Origin: Ricinus communis
Lineage: Eukaryota > Streptophyta > Magnoliopsida > Malpighiales > Euphorbiaceae
DNA: 64,000 nucleotides
Assembly: GCF_019578655.1 (NCBI RefSeq)
Contig: NC_063265.1
Coordinates: 15,486,285-15,550,284, forward strand
Direction: 5' to 3'
Shown: piece by piece, positions 1-22,461 of the stretch
How positions within the stretch are numbered: the first letter of the stretch is position 1
Layout: every line of letters begins with the position of its first letter
The notes under the pieces: generated by a model
What the model saw: only the letters and a program-made list of their open reading frames with translations
What the model was told of the DNA's origin: nothing
Databases searched by the model: none
Program-made: the position numbers and the translations under genes

Positions 1-242
1 AATTGCCATTGCAATAAACAGGAGGGTGTCTGATTGTGTTTTTGTATCAGTTTGATGAGTGTTGGCTACTGGCTGACACACACATCAACTCCAGGATTCC
101 TTTATTACTTTTCTAAATTTGTATTGCTATATTATTTTGATGTGTGTTAGCTACTGGCTGACACCATAATTCTAGATGGCTTTCCTCATTACTCTCTGTA
201 TTTGTGTATCGCTTTTATGAGTGTTAGCTGCTGGCTGACACC
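1..242. repeat. Imperfect ~80-bp tandem repeat, cut by the left window edge
   Basis: A core close to GTGTTAGCTACTGGCTGACA starts at 59, 144 and 221, so the spacing is 85 and then 77 bases. The DNA between cores also aligns: each unit has a T-rich stretch resembling ATTACT...TTTGTATTGCT just before the core. The spacing is not a multiple of three and stops occur in all frames, so this is not a protein repeat. The array may continue to the left of the window. Confidence 0.6.
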
Positions 243-3200
243 TTCAATTACATAAACAGTCTGTTACTTTGCTACATTTACAGCAATTTCCAGTTCTTCT
301 GTGTTTAATTCAAAACTTTTCGAGCAGGGTCCTCTTTGTTTTAACCTTTCAAGTAAATAAACACAAAACTGAAAAGAAAGAAGAAAATCCCAACAACAAT
401 TCAGCACCAGCAATTGAGAGGGGACATTCTCACTGAAATTATTGATTCTTTTCAGGATTCTCAAATCGCTTATCATGATTTTGAGGGGTTTGATCCTGGT
501 TAATGCAAAGATTTGAAGTCCATGATCTAACCAATAATAATCAAGATTTTGATCTGGTAATTATGAATCATCATGCTGGTCACCTTAACAAGCCAAAACC
601 AGTCATGGAAGATGCTAAGGTGACTAAAACAAGGGGTGGGGAAGAAGGGGTTGTGAAAACTTGGGTCTCACATTTCTCTGACAATTACTTCGTGGCAAAG
701 ACTGCGGTTTGATGTATGTGGCACCTGACATTACGGAGGTAACAAAATAGTTTTCCATTTAAAAGGATTTAGTAGGAGAGATTCCAAAATGGCAATGAGC
801 TTTGGTTGGTTATATATAAGGAATTATAATGCTAGATTTTAAAAACTTAAGCTGTAGAAAAACAGGGTCAAAATCAGTAGTTTTGGTGGATAATAATATT
901 TTTCTAATCAGTTTTCATTCACAGGCAGGACAGAAGCAAGTTCTAGAAGTAGAAGATGGATCTTTTAACCTTTTGATAATCACCTTTTGTTTCTTTGTCA
1001 AAGAATAGAGGCCAAGAATGAATTCAGTTGCTGATTTCAATTGGAATATAACCACTTAGATTCAGATTCCATCACAAGTGGTCTGTTTTGGCTCTATACG
1101 ACTCATGATTTTACCCCTTAATTAATTCCGCGATTTCCTTCAAACCCATTACATTTAATTTTAAATTTTCAGCAAAAAAATAAAAAAATGCTTTAAAATT
1201 CTAAAAATCTAATAAAAAACTGCTTCTTATCTTCTTGTCCGATTGAATTTTAGATAAAACTATCTCTAATGTGTGAAGCTACAGCAGTGACACGCATAAC
1301 AGAAATAGTTAAAACATCCTTCCATTAAATTCTATTCGTACCCTTACTTGCTAAGTTACTCATAGTCAGTATTGGCAACGCACAGACAGTACCCTAATGG
1401 AGTATACAAAAAATTTGTCCATCACAATCAAATTTGTTGGTTCTTTTTTGCTCTCTTCATTTTTAACGTTATCTCGCATCCCTCTGTTTTAAAATCTCTG
1501 TAAATGGAAAGGGGGAGAGATGTGTATGTATGTATCTCCAATTGTTCACACTAAAATCTATGCATATACTGTTGATAGAGAATGCCAGTCTTCTTCCAAA
1601 TAAATGCTGGGTTGTAGAGTAGATAAATATCCTAAAATGGACACTAGACATGTGGCACTAGCTAGTGCAACACTTGTTTGGCCATACATAAATATAAATA
1701 TACGTTTTGGCTATTTTGTTTAAATAGAACGAATCTGAAATAAAAAATTCAAGTGAGATAGAATTTCAATGGACATTTCCAAGTAAATCAGGATAATGAT
1801 ATGAATTATGAAGATGTAATCAATTGTTGGGAACATGCCTGGGGCATCTGGCACGGTTCTGCTTCAGCCTCACATGGAGGAGAAGAGGGGCCAGAGGGGC
1901 TTTTAGATGCATTCGCACGCAACAGTATGGAAAACAAATATTTAGATTCAGCAACTATAGTAACCTCTTTGTCGTTTTATATTATGTTCTTTTGAGTTTT
2001 GACACATTCATTTCAAAAAGACAGCTTCTAGGAACCTTCCTAAGAGATCCTACACATGGGGGACTCGACGAATTAAAAAAACAAAAAAACAAAACACGTT
2101 ATTAGATAAAAAATTTAATATACTTAAACAAATATATAGCTTAATCTTTTAATAGTATTTTTTATATATATAATAACATGCTTTATTTATTCTCTTTTTT
2201 TTTTTTTTCAGAAGTTAAATATATTAAAAATAAAAATACCCAAGAACTGGAGACGAAATAATAAGACTTCTTTTTCTAGTTATTTAGTTTGCGTTGCGTT
2301 TGCCAAACGATATTGAATTTCATGGGGCCATCAATAATTCAAGTAGAATCCAAATTTATTAAATAGAACCCACTACCTATTTTCTCATATGTTGGATGTA
2401 TATTTAATAATTAAATAAATAGGGCCATTACAATTTGATAAAAATATTGTAATCCCACTACAAGTAGATTGCGAAAGCCTTATAAATAAATAAATAAATA
2501 ATTGTTAAAGTTTTTCTAGTTCCCCTTTCAATTTAATTTAGAACCTGTCATTGGACTGAAACATAAGTGTAGGTTGATGATGGTGTAAGACAACATAATT
2601 TATTGTTAATTAATGTTGAATGCATGGTATAATAACATCTGCTAATGAAAGATTAGTAGGAGTTTGACACGATAGCATCTGTTAATAAAAAATTAATAGA
2701 ACTAGAACCGATAACAAACACAAAAAATGATAAAAGAAAAAGGCATAGCTCAGTGATAGTCTAAGAAAGGAAGTATTAAACAATCTTATCCAATAAAAAA
2801 GAACCAATTCATGATTAGAAAGCTTCCAATAATGGTGATGCAATGGTCATAAAACTCACTAATTAGAAAGTAGCTTTCATGTTCAGAGCAGAAAATGATG
2901 TTCCATCCTAAGACCATGATTTAAAAGCAAAAACATTAACAATCCATATTGACAATCTAATATGGGACACATAAATTCTCAGGAGAAGCTGCTTGTAAAA
3001 ATCGACCAGTAAAAATAAGAGATTTTAATATTTTATCTATCCATTATCTAAATTGCACATGCATAGTCTATATAGCAACAAAGAACTGCCCAGTACCCAA
3101 ATCAAGCTCTATGTCGACTCCTATGATTAAAATGGGACTTTTCTAATGATTATAATGGACCATGAAATGGACTCAATAATATTTCATATTATTATTGGAC

Positions 3201-4332
3201 GAAACAGACCTCAATTATTGTGCTAACAAAGAATGTTTAATAGAAGAATTAGTAGACTTATCAGGTTTTCAATTACGTCAGCCGACATATTGAAAGAGAG
3301 ATTCCTAACTTGACATACAGACTACACAATTATTACACATAAAACAATCAAACAGACATCTTAAGGGTCCAGGAAAACATCATGCGAACCATGTCTGTTT
3401 TCATTAATCAGAAAAAAATAACAGACCAGAAGTTGCACAGTTCTGTGGATGACACACTCTAGAAGCATCCCAAGGCATGCCTGATCCTACAAGGCGAAAG
3501 TAGCAAGAAAATCAGCTTGAATTGCATACGAGAGGATGCTTGATTGCTCCCCAGCAAGAGATGTCCCCTACCTGGCACTAGCACAGGCACTGGGCAAGGG
3601 GAAGAACTTGCTAATCCTAAGACTTACAATTCTTAAATATAATTTACATATATGGCCATAATTTCGAGAAAAGCAAGATTGATAAATCAAATAAGGCAGG
3701 TAAAATCTACCAAACCTTAATAGAATAGCCGCACCACAATTCTGAACCCACTTCTTATCCCACATTCTAATCAAACAGGTACTTTCCTCATCTATCAGCC
3801 TCCAAAGCACCTGGGGCAAGTATAGAGAACATCACACGACTATATGGGCAACGAGGAAATTTATGATCCAACTGAATAAATTGTAATGGGACTAGTCACC
3901 ATACCAAATATGAAATGGAAAGAACACCGGTCTTGCTCAAAGAAAAAAATGTGTAGAATTTAAGTATCGTATCTATGGTTCCAGAATCAAGGATGTCATT
4001 CAGTACATGAATCACATAAAAATGAACAATCTTCACAAACAGACAGTTCATAGCATATGTTTCCGTTTATGACCAATTTTGTCCGCATATGGAACGTGTA
4101 CACTCCAATAATTGTGCTCGAACATGAAGCCTCACAAAGTATCCATTTTTGTTTATAATGCTCCACATCAGAACCACACAATATCGTTCCATACCATGCC
4201 AATCCAAAAGTATACTGAAATTGAGCCCAGCCCAAAGTAATCATGACTTGCAAGCAAGAATGCCAGCTGCTGTTGCAGAAAACTGGATGTGGATAATGAT
4301 AAGGGGCAAACTGCTATATTCGGTCCTGAGTC
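243..4332. other. Intergenic DNA and 3' flank of the SRPK4-like gene
   Basis: No gene could be recognised here. One 69-codon open frame (503-712, plus) and a shorter stretch ending at about 501 have coding-like composition but match no family I know. The remainder is AT-rich, with an (AAAT)n run near 2482. The part next to 4332 probably includes the 3' UTR of the minus-strand kinase gene, whose end is not visible. Confidence 0.5.
503..712 (+). other. Unrecognised 69-codon open frame
   Basis: The frame starts with MQRFEVHDLTNNN and ends with FVAKTAV before TGA. The base composition is less AT-rich than its flanks. No domain, signal peptide or membrane segment is visible. It could be the last exon of a gene that begins left of the window, part of a noncoding transcript, or chance. 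I assign no function. Confidence 0.12.
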
Positions 4333-10609
<6,277 letters not shown>

Positions 10610-10796
10610 TGGGCCGATTGATCTCCCAAGTAAATATGAGTTGGGCTTTGGTTCCAATATATTTATAACAAAAGAAAAAGTATAAAAATGACAAAACTGT
10701 AAATAAGTGCTTTGAGAGAAGGGTAAGAAAGTCATAGCATGTGCTGAACTACCGTGCTTACGAGGGATATATAGATTTTATAGCTTTCTAGGGTTT
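10610..10796 (+). promoter_or_regulatory. eL24 promoter: two site II motifs, TATA box, telo-box
   Basis: Site II elements TGGGCC (10610-10615) and TGGGCT (10642-10647) precede a TATA box, TATATAG (10768-10774). A telo-box TAGGGTTT (10789-10796) lies 43 bases before the start codon. Site II plus telo-box is the known signature of plant ribosomal-protein and other growth-related promoters. Transcription probably starts close to the telo-box, followed by a short CAG/CAA-rich leader. Confidence 0.8.
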
Positions 10797-10838
10797 ACTC
10801 AGCAACAGCAGCAACAACAGCAGCAGGATCAGGCAGCC

Positions 10839-13242
<2,404 letters not shown>

Positions 13243-15541
13243 GCTTGTGATCACTGCCCTGTTCTTTGCTATTTGACAGGCTAGTTCAACCTTATATTTA
13301 TTTTTTTGCAAGTTGGAGTTGTAGGATGGTTGTATTTCTTTGGTTTTCCAGCATATTGGCCAGCAGTGCAGTGTTTCCGTCGTTGGTTCTTTTTTCCATA
13401 TGATGCACCTGAGTTTTGAAATCTAGCAATTTTAGCTACTTCTGGATCTAATTCTGTTGTTTCCATATCTGGAGCCACACCCAATTACAATGTGTATGGA
13501 CCAAGGGTAATGGCATGTTTTTCTGTATATGGCAGAGATGACGTTTACCTAAGCCGATGCAGGATGTCTTAGTCATCAAGTCGTTTGCACTCCACACTAA
13601 TTCTACCAACACATTCAATTTGAGGATTGATTTGCCTATTAATGTATATAATTATGATCCTTGAGAAGCAAGGCTGATCATGGAATCTGATAGGAACATA
13701 TGCTCCTTAGTTCTCTTTCTTAACGCCCAGTGTAATCTTCTAAAAACCTGAAGCGTCGTGTCTTCTCCACAGCCTAATGCCACTAACATCCGTTTGATTT
13801 TCTGCAATGCTATAAATACATTGCTATGCCATTTCATTGATTCCTAAATGACGCTTCTTTTTCAGTTTATCAATTAATTCCCCCTGAAGTCTTCAACACT
13901 TATATTTTTCTTATTGAAAATAGTGGGTCACTTTTCAGGACTCGGGAAGAAATCCTTTCTGTGCCTGGCGTATACACGAGCAGTTACTTGCACCAGAGTG
14001 CCTCTGAACCCACCAAATGCATTTCAAATCCTCTCGAGACACTTTGCTTCACGAGAGTATCCAGTATTTTCTATTTTTGGTATATAATGAACATTGGTCG
14101 AGAACAATATTTTCTGAACTAATTCAACTTTAAGAAAAATGACTAATAATTAAAAAAAAAAATGAAATATTTACAATCTATTAATTTAGTCTATAAATAA
14201 GACATACATCATCCTAATCAAGACTATATTTTCTTTATTTTTTGAAGTTTTACATACTTGAATAAATTTACATGAAAACTAATTCAATATATAGTAATTA
14301 ATACATCAACTATTGACTGTCACCTCCAGTAACTAATGAACATGATATTTTCTTATGGAATTATATATTATATATTAAAAATATAAAATCTCGATAAGCT
14401 CTCTTATAGAAAGAAAATAATATTTTTTTAAGCATGTCAATTATCAAAGAATAATTGTTTTGTAGTATCAAATAACAGAAAATAAATGTATTTTTCTACT
14501 AAATATTTTGCGCCAAACAAACGGATCCTAAATTGGCATTGGTTTCGTCGGGTCTTTTGTGAATGCACCTTAGACATCTTGTGTTGTGTCGTTTTCATCT
14601 TCTCCAATTACTGTGGTTTGGGAACAGCAACTAATGTAAGAGGTGCAAACATGTGTTGTGAGTTCATGGATAAACTTTTCCTGATAGAATGTAAGGACGG
14701 CCGTATTCTTCTGCATTACCAATAAGCCTTTTCTTTTTCTCCTTTATATACTTTTTTTTTGTACTAAACTTTTAAATCCTACATCTAAATCTACAGCTGC
14801 TTTCACCCATGCAAACAGTATCAGTTCTTTCTCTTTTTCTCTCTTTCTCTCTCCTGTCCTTGCGCGTGCATCATCTTATAGATGAATCTGTCGATTCCTG
14901 TGATAAATTTCATATCAGACTTCATCTTGAATGGTAATGCAGTTGATCAGGACTTTAAATTTGTACTATATATAAGTAAAAGAATAGGAAAAGTGGTAAT
15001 TTCTAACCACTCTAACTATTTATATATATATGAAGATTTTTCTACTTTAGCATAGGTGATTGACCCGTAATGATTTATATGGATCATTCATCTAGTAGTA
15101 GTTTAATACACGTAATTATTTATGTGTGTCATTCATCGAGGAATTTAACACATAACCAGTGATAAATATGTATATTTCTACTTATACACTATAGTATTAC
15201 ATCATAATATTAGTAACAAAATATTCAAATATATGTGAATTATCTAATAGTTAAGTGTTTATTATGAAGAATCCACAAGTTTTACCTAGCAGTTGGAGCT
15301 CATTTAGCCATATACATGCAGAAAGTATATAAGATTTCAAAATGTCCTTTCCTATATATTATCAAAAGGGAACCCGATTATTATATTCTAATATATGTAG
15401 ATAATTTAGACAAGAGCCATGTTCACTAATGCTAAAATTTGGCATATATTGTAAACGTGAAGTACTACTCTAAAACCAACTCTAGCATACTACTCAATAG
15501 CTCTACAAACGACATCAACAACAAGAACGAAAGTCTGCTAA
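13243..15541. other. Intergenic region between the convergent eL24 and HD-Zip genes
   Basis: The region presumably holds the 3' UTRs of both genes. The open frames at 13281-13484, 13652-13837 and 14486-14725 have no recognisable similarity. A sequence like the end of a hAT MITE (reverse complement GGATCCGTTTGTTTGGCG, about 14508-14530) has no visible partner. Confidence 0.5.
15066..15155. repeat. Two-copy direct repeat, 45-bp unit
   Basis: CGTAATGATTTATATGGATC at 15066 recurs as CGTAATTATTTATGTGTGTC at 15111. Both are followed by ATTCATC and a stretch with TTTAAYACA. The copies are diverged. It is noncoding. Confidence 0.5.
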
Positions 15542-16767
15542 TCAGGGATAAGATGGAATAACAGCCCAGTAAGGTGATGATACTGGATTATATTCATCAA
15601 CATTGAGAAGATAGTTGCACTCTGCAATCTGATGATGACTACTTCCTCCTCGTGGCTTGCCACCTGAGCTACGAATTGCAACTGATGTGCTTTCTACTGT
15701 CTCTTCACCAGAGATCTCTGTGTAGCCTGTTGACACTTGATTCCTGGTGGCTTTCTCCTGCCTTAGAATAGCTTTCAGTTTCATAACCTGTATATGTACA
15801 AACATAAATAACTTATAACCCAGTGATTGAATTAGTATATAAGAACTTATAATACTTAATCATTATAAGCAGAAGAAAAAGAAAAGAATTGAATCAGCAG
15901 GTTAATGGGTAGAGGAGGTTTTGAAGTTGCACTAACCTCTTCTTGAAGATTCTGTTTCTCTTTAGAGACAACATCAAACTCTTCTTTGAGTGAATCATAT
16001 AAGCGTTCAAGCTGCTTAGCTTTCCACCTAGCACGTCTATTTTGGAACCAAACAGCAATCTGCCTAGGCTGCAGCCCTAGCTCGCGAGACAGCTTCATTT
16101 TCCTATCAGGGTCCAGCTTAATCTCTTCTTGGAAGCTCCTCTCTAGTGACTCTAACTGATCACTTGTCAATCTTTTCTTCTTCTCTTGACTTCCGAAGCT
16201 AATCTTGTCCATAGTCGGAATCAGCCCGTGTGGTGTCTCTGCTATCGCTGCATGCTTCACATCCATTCCTAAGAAGAAAAATATATCATAACTTGTTAAT
16301 GAGAGTAGGTTTATGGATTTCTACCTGTCTAAAGCAAACAAGTACATGATTATTCCTTTTCTTTTTGTTTGTACGGGGTTGCAATTCAAAAATTCACAGC
16401 CCTGAAGAGGACATGATTCCAATACCACTGAGTAAAAACTCATTGGTAAAATGAGAATCCCATCTTAGCAGCTCAATAACATACACTTCTTCAAGAAATC
16501 AAAGAAGGTGGGACTCCTTCAACTTGAAGTCGATAGAGCAGAGTAATGAACAATAGTATAACAAACTAACTAGCGATACCTGGAAGCGCCTTTGGAGTAT
16601 CCATGCAAATGGAAAAGTCAAAAAAAAAAAAAAAAAAAAAGAAAGAAAGCAAAAACTGAAGTGGGTAGTTCACCTGGATTATACTGGTCATAGTTATAGT
16701 TGTAAAGGAAGTTAAAGGAAGTCTCCGGTCGAGAGACAAAGGTCCTTAAGTTGCCATGCCAATCCAT
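15542..16767 (-). CDS. HD-Zip class I transcription factor, LMI1/HB22 clade, 3 exons
   Basis: Exons (minus): 16767-16674, 16268-15937, 15787-15542; 672 nt including the stop give 223 residues. The homeodomain covers about residues 60-115, with helix-3 motif [15 protein letters not shown], and runs straight into a leucine zipper (about 116-155, [19 protein letters not shown]). The start MDWHGN and the C-terminal end VIPSYP resemble Arabidopsis LMI1/HB51 (At5g03790) and its paralogue HB22 (At2g36610). HB22 lies next to RPL24A in Arabidopsis (from memory), matching the neighbour here. LMI1 acts downstream of LEAFY in meristem identity and controls leaf margin shape; whether this copy does the same is inference. 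The protein would bind CAATNATTG-type sites as a dimer in the nucleus. A poly-A run (16621-16640) sits at the start of intron 1. Confidence 0.93.
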
Positions 16768-17696
16768 ATGTGTTTTTTTTTTTGTTTGTTCGGACACACT
16801 CTTTGTCTCTTCTAATTTTCCCTCAAATGAAACCAAAATAAGATTGATCAGTGTAGGATATATATGGAAGTTGGTCAATACATGGACCACAAATAGAAAG
16901 AAAGAAAGAGAGACAGTAAGTAGAAGCAGAAGAAGCGTGGCCAAGAGAGTTAAGTGTGCTGTAAGGTGTTTGATATGTATGTTTTCTGTCTTTTAGGGTG
17001 CAAGAAAGTAAAAATACATTTTAAAAACAAAAAAAAATAAAATACAAGAGTGAAAATGTTTGTAAGGTTCTGTATACTTCACTTTTGGGGTGCAACAAAG
17101 GTTAATATGTTTGTGATGTAGAGAGAGAGAGGGGCTGTCGGTCGCTGGAAAGGAGCAGTAATAGGTATGGTGTGGGGGAAGAGAAGAGGGGGAGAAGTCA
17201 GGACGACGCGTGAGAAAGGGAAGGTATAATAGTGTCAGTTTTGTTAGAAGCTCTGCTCTGGACTTACTTGGGACCAGATGTGGACCTTTGATTCTTTCTC
17301 TTACTCTCTCCATCCAAGGATTTATGTATTTTTACATTTTCATTTGTATATCTTCTTTTTCAGTATCACCATATATATTCATTTCATTTCTTTATTCAGT
17401 TAGTTAATAAAAAAAAATATAAAATGGAGATGAGCAAATTCTCTTATTACATAAACTATAGCATGCACTTTTTTTTATTTGGCAAAAGTGAGTTTAAGAT
17501 TGTTTGAATATTGAATGATTATGCTCTATTTTAAATAAATTGCAATAGTAACATGTATATTGAATTTTTTATATTTTAATATTGAATGAATAACACTTAT
17601 TTAATTATAGAATTTATAAATATATATTACTCGGTTTAGTATATGAACATAGTATTTACTCATATTGAATTATACACGTCACTAAAATTAAGATAA

Positions 17697-17733
<37 letters not shown>

Positions 17734-20600
17734 TAAAGACTTAAGTTCGAGCATTCGACATGCATCAACATTAAAACTCTTGAAATAGGAATAGTAAGAA
17801 TATGTTCAATACGTTCATTGAATAAGAATTCTACGTAATATAGGACGTAGTAAGTTTATTTCTGAGACCAACTGAAAGTATGTGTTCATAAGGGAACACG
17901 TATTTTCATAACTGAATTTAAGATGTAAACTTTGATAATGAGATTAAATTAACAATCTCATTTTCTATATTAAACTAACTAAGATAACCCTAGGTTAGTT
18001 TAGTTGTTGGGGGAATTGACAGCAACACTCATACTTGAAATCCTAGTAATTTGGTTTATAGGAAAAAATATACTTAGGAACATATAAGGAACAAAAGACG
18101 GTGGCACGACGAATCATTTCTTCGGATAATAGAAAATCATGTAAACACTTTCTCAAAATCTCATTTATCGGATTCTATCACAAAAGGCTCAATTTCTTTT
18201 TCCAGAACTGTTAAAAAAGAAAAACAACAAGAAGAGAGTAATTTGCTAAGTATACCCTATTCTTTTACACCCCACAAAAACCACCTTCAGTTAATTCTCT
18301 TTCTCTACGTATATATCTCTCTGCTATTTTCCATATGAGATTGGCTTTGCTAAAATGCTAGTGGAAGTGGGGTCAGGTCTAAGAGTAAGAAAGAGTCTGC
18401 ACTAGTTAAGCAGAGACTAGAGATAGAAAGATACGAGAGAAAGAGAGCAGAGAGCAGTACTATAATTAATGGAGATCATTACCCTTTTCTTTTCTTCTTC
18501 ATAATGATAGAGAAGGAGGAGGAAGAGCCTAAGAAAGTAATTAATTATGAGAATTTAAGGCATAGAATGAGCGAAAGAGATGAGACAGACAAAGGTCACT
18601 GCCTCTTTCATATATATTTTCCCCTTTTTCTCTTTGAAATTGAAAAATTGCATCTTCTTTCATTGTATTTTGCATTAATTAAAAGTGATTCTGAATTGTT
18701 GATAACTACATCTCATATTTAATAGCTACATCCATGGAAACCTTGCCTCGTTTACATACTCAATATAAATATACTCCAAATATTTTTGCCCCATGCATGT
18801 ACTCTCATATGGTATGCATAATATGACTGAACTTAGTTGTTAAAACATTCAATACTTGTAAAAGATTAATTAGATATACACTTATTATGACAAATGCATC
18901 GTGCTTCAATTTATCTTAAGAAAACAATTGATGCTGAATGAATCATTATATGAACTGTTATTTTACTGACTAATTAAAATTATTTACTATAATAAAAACT
19001 GAAGTGGTTGAAGGGGGTAATAAACCCATTGTTTACTAAATATATAAGTTGTTACATATATTATTAGTTTTTATATATTATAAGAAATTTATAATAAATA
19101 AACATGTTATATATAATGGGTGAAGAATCCTGGATGTGCCTTGAAATTCTTTCGCATGTAAGTGGAGACATATTTAGATTCCAAGACATGGAATTCGAAG
19201 TGCCATTACAGTATGCAGAGATATATTCTTTGCTTCAAATGGAAGAAATAGTAGCAGAACTTTTTCATGCAGTGCAAGACACAAAAGGCTTAGGGTTTTC
19301 AATTTTTATTTTTTCTTTTAATGAACTTGATTTTTGAAATACTTTAATATTTCTATTCATTTATAAATCAATTTATTTCCAGTCAAAGGAACTGATACTG
19401 TAATGATTTCTATGAATTTATATAGATAAACAGATTTGAATCCTTTTATATGAGAAGAATCCTTTTAATAATTTTCATTTTTTTACAAATACTCTTATTT
19501 TTTTATCTATTAATTTAAAAGAATTTAAAACGTTATTATGAGTGATAAAACACTATTTCAGTGATTTTTTTTATTTTATTTATAAACTCTTGTGTATAAA
19601 TATTTTAATTTTATTATATTATATTAAAAGACAGGTTTGTGATATTAATTTTTAAATGTTTAGGCAGCAGCTAGTTACAATTTATTAATAATGTAATGAT
19701 TGAGATTCTGAAAAGAAATAATAGGTTGAATTTTCTTAAACACAAGAAGAATTGAATCCTAGATAAAACAATTTAAACAACTTGTAAGAATAAAGCTGAA
19801 AATTCTTGGGATTAACATTTACCCTCTGCCACATTGGTGCAGAGGTTATCAATAGTGTTTAAGTAAATGAAAAATCTCAGCAAAGCAAGTGGATGTAAGG
19901 TTTTTGATCATTAACCTGTAATATCTGATACAAAGGCACTGAAAGCTTCTTTCAAAAATAAAACAAAAAATAAAAAAAACTGGGCAGGGATATATAATTA
20001 AGCATCAATTCATTGAATTTCTACTATTCAATATAGAGAGATCCTACTGTCAATTTTCATTGCAATCCAAGAGAGTTTCTGAGGTTAAATATCATATATA
20101 TAAATTATATCAATTCAAATGAATCTCTTGATGTTAAAAAATAAAAGGAATAATTTAAGTATGCAGAGTATTATTCTGACAAACAAATTTATTAGTTTGT
20201 CCCCCTTCACTCTTTTTTTCAGACAGAATTAAGTGAAATAATTATGTATATATTAATTGAGCTTATAAATATAAATGAGATTCATTTTTCTTGATTATCA
20301 TTTACTAATGAAATATATATATATCCAAAATGCAAATTTTAAAAAATTAGAATAAAGAAAAGGTTCCATCAGATTGAACAAGAGTTCATCTTTAAGTACA
20401 TCAGAATACCAGAAGTTCTTATTATTTATAGGAAATACCTTTTCAGTTAATCAATGGGAAAAAAGGAAAGCTAATGCATGGACAAGGTGGCAGTTATATC
20501 CTATTAAAGGAGTACTTATCTTATAGCATTACTTTATTTTAGAGGGCAATAATAATGATAATTTTCTCAAATAAAACAATAATAATGAGGTAATAAACTT
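16768..20600. other. Upstream region of the HD-Zip gene
   Basis: No gene found. The proximal kilobase has CT/GA-rich stretches that may be leader or promoter DNA. An unrecognised 73-codon frame from MGEESW (19116-19337, plus) has no known relative. LMI1-type genes are controlled by distal cis elements in several plants, so this long gene-free stretch may be regulatory (inference). Confidence 0.45.
17701..17730. repeat. (TA)15 microsatellite
   Basis: Fifteen perfect TA units about 0.93 kb upstream of the HD-Zip start codon. Confidence 0.97.
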
Positions 20601-22461
20601 GAAACATATTCTGAAAAGAGAGAATTCTCAAGCCTTTGAACTGTGTCTTGGGATTTATGAATTTTTGCCACTGGCCTAGCCTTCAGCTTCAGCTTTAGCT
20701 ACTGCTTCTACCACCACACCCACCATCAATATTAATAATAATTCTCAACTCTTATTAGAGAAAGCATACAATTGACCTAAATCAGTTTAAGCCCACATAC
20801 AAAACCTAACCCTTTGGTGAATTCTCATAGTGTTTTCCAAGCCCAGATCAAGACCTGGGCTAAAACCCTATGAACCATGACACCTAATATCAATAAATAA
20901 ATTATTATTTTTTTTAGGAAAAGAACAAAGAAGAAGAGAAATAGTATCTTAACAGAAAATTTGTGCTGATAAAAGTGAATTTGACCTTTGAACAGACCAA
21001 GGACATAAAAAAATGAATTCATTAACCCAAAATCATCTATCTTTTAGGCCCTAGCAGAATAGAGTTGGAAAATCCTTCAATTGAGAAGTATATGCTATAT
21101 GTATGCTAAGTAATCAGCATAAATATTAGCATGGACCATCCAATTAATTCCCTATCAAATTTAATTTTTTGGACCATCTCATGGCTACATGTATCTATAA
21201 TATATATATAATTAAAGAAAAAAAAAAGACCATTTCTTTTAATCATTGTAAAATGGCGCATGAATCTGTCAGTCTCAAATGGCTAAACAAGCATCAAAAT
21301 TTACCTCTGGTGTTTTTTAATTGAATCTTTCAAATTTCAAGATTGGAAAAGGGTTTTTTGGTAACAAAAATAAACAACTAAAGATTCAGAAAACAGATAT
21401 ATAAACTGTTGATAATAATTCTCTCTTTTAAAAAAATAATTAAAAAAAAAAAAGAGCTAAATTTAGTTGCAATGATTATTCTTTTAAATTTTTGTTGCAT
21501 TAACAGCAGTCTTTTCCATATTTTCCCCACATACAATCAATTAAAAAGTTCAGCTTTTGGCATACAATCCAAGCCATAAATCTGAGGCATAGATTTCTCT
21601 GAACTGGTTAGAACAACTAACACAGGCATTATCGACCAGCCAGCAGACAAGCAATTCACTGCCTAAAACAGCCAATACAGAAAAGAGAGAGAGAAACAGA
21701 GACAGACACAAGAAATTTAAGGGCAGACCTAAAAGATAAGGTCTAGGACATAGAACATGTCAAGCTATGAGTGGTCCTTACTAAGCTGAGATACTTTTAA
21801 ATTGAAAAAACCTTATGCCACAATCCAGAAGGAAAAAAAAAAAAACAACACAGACAACATAGAGAAGGGGCTATCCTATTTAAAATCAGCTTCCAGCTTT
21901 CAGTGGTCCAAAAGAAAATATGGGTTTAGGAGACTTGACTTTTCTCTTTCCTTTTCTTTTTTCTTTTTTTTTTTTATAACTTGATCCTGGTAAAGATCAA
22001 TCAAGATTCAAGAATCAAGGCTCATATATATTGCAGTGTAGATTTAATAATAAAGAAACTTTCACACGCCACTTTCAGCTTAAGCAGAAGCCATTTTCAC
22101 CAAAGATTCCTGCAGTAGAGGATATAACTATTAAGTTCTGTACATGGGCGGCGCCGGATATGGTGGACCAGTGTCTACCAGTCTCAAGCTAGAATCCAGT
22201 TTTTAAGTTTTCTGGAATTCTAAGAATAAATGGACCATCTGATCATATCACATGAATCAAACAGTTACCGAAACAGCTGTTCAAAGAAAATATATTACCC
22301 AAAATACAATAAAAACAGTACATAAGAGGAGCCATTTAATGGTAGGCAGAAGCAAAAGCATATATTATTTAGGTTTCCCTTCAAAATAGAAATGGAGAAC
22401 AGGGAAAAGGGCTAGCAAGACTTGAAGAACAAAAAATAATAATAATTGTCACGAACTACTC

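Noticed and set aside
19104..19337. 77-codon open frame upstream of the HD-Zip gene
   Set aside because: No family similarity, AT-rich flanks, no promoter or splice evidence; left as unexplained.
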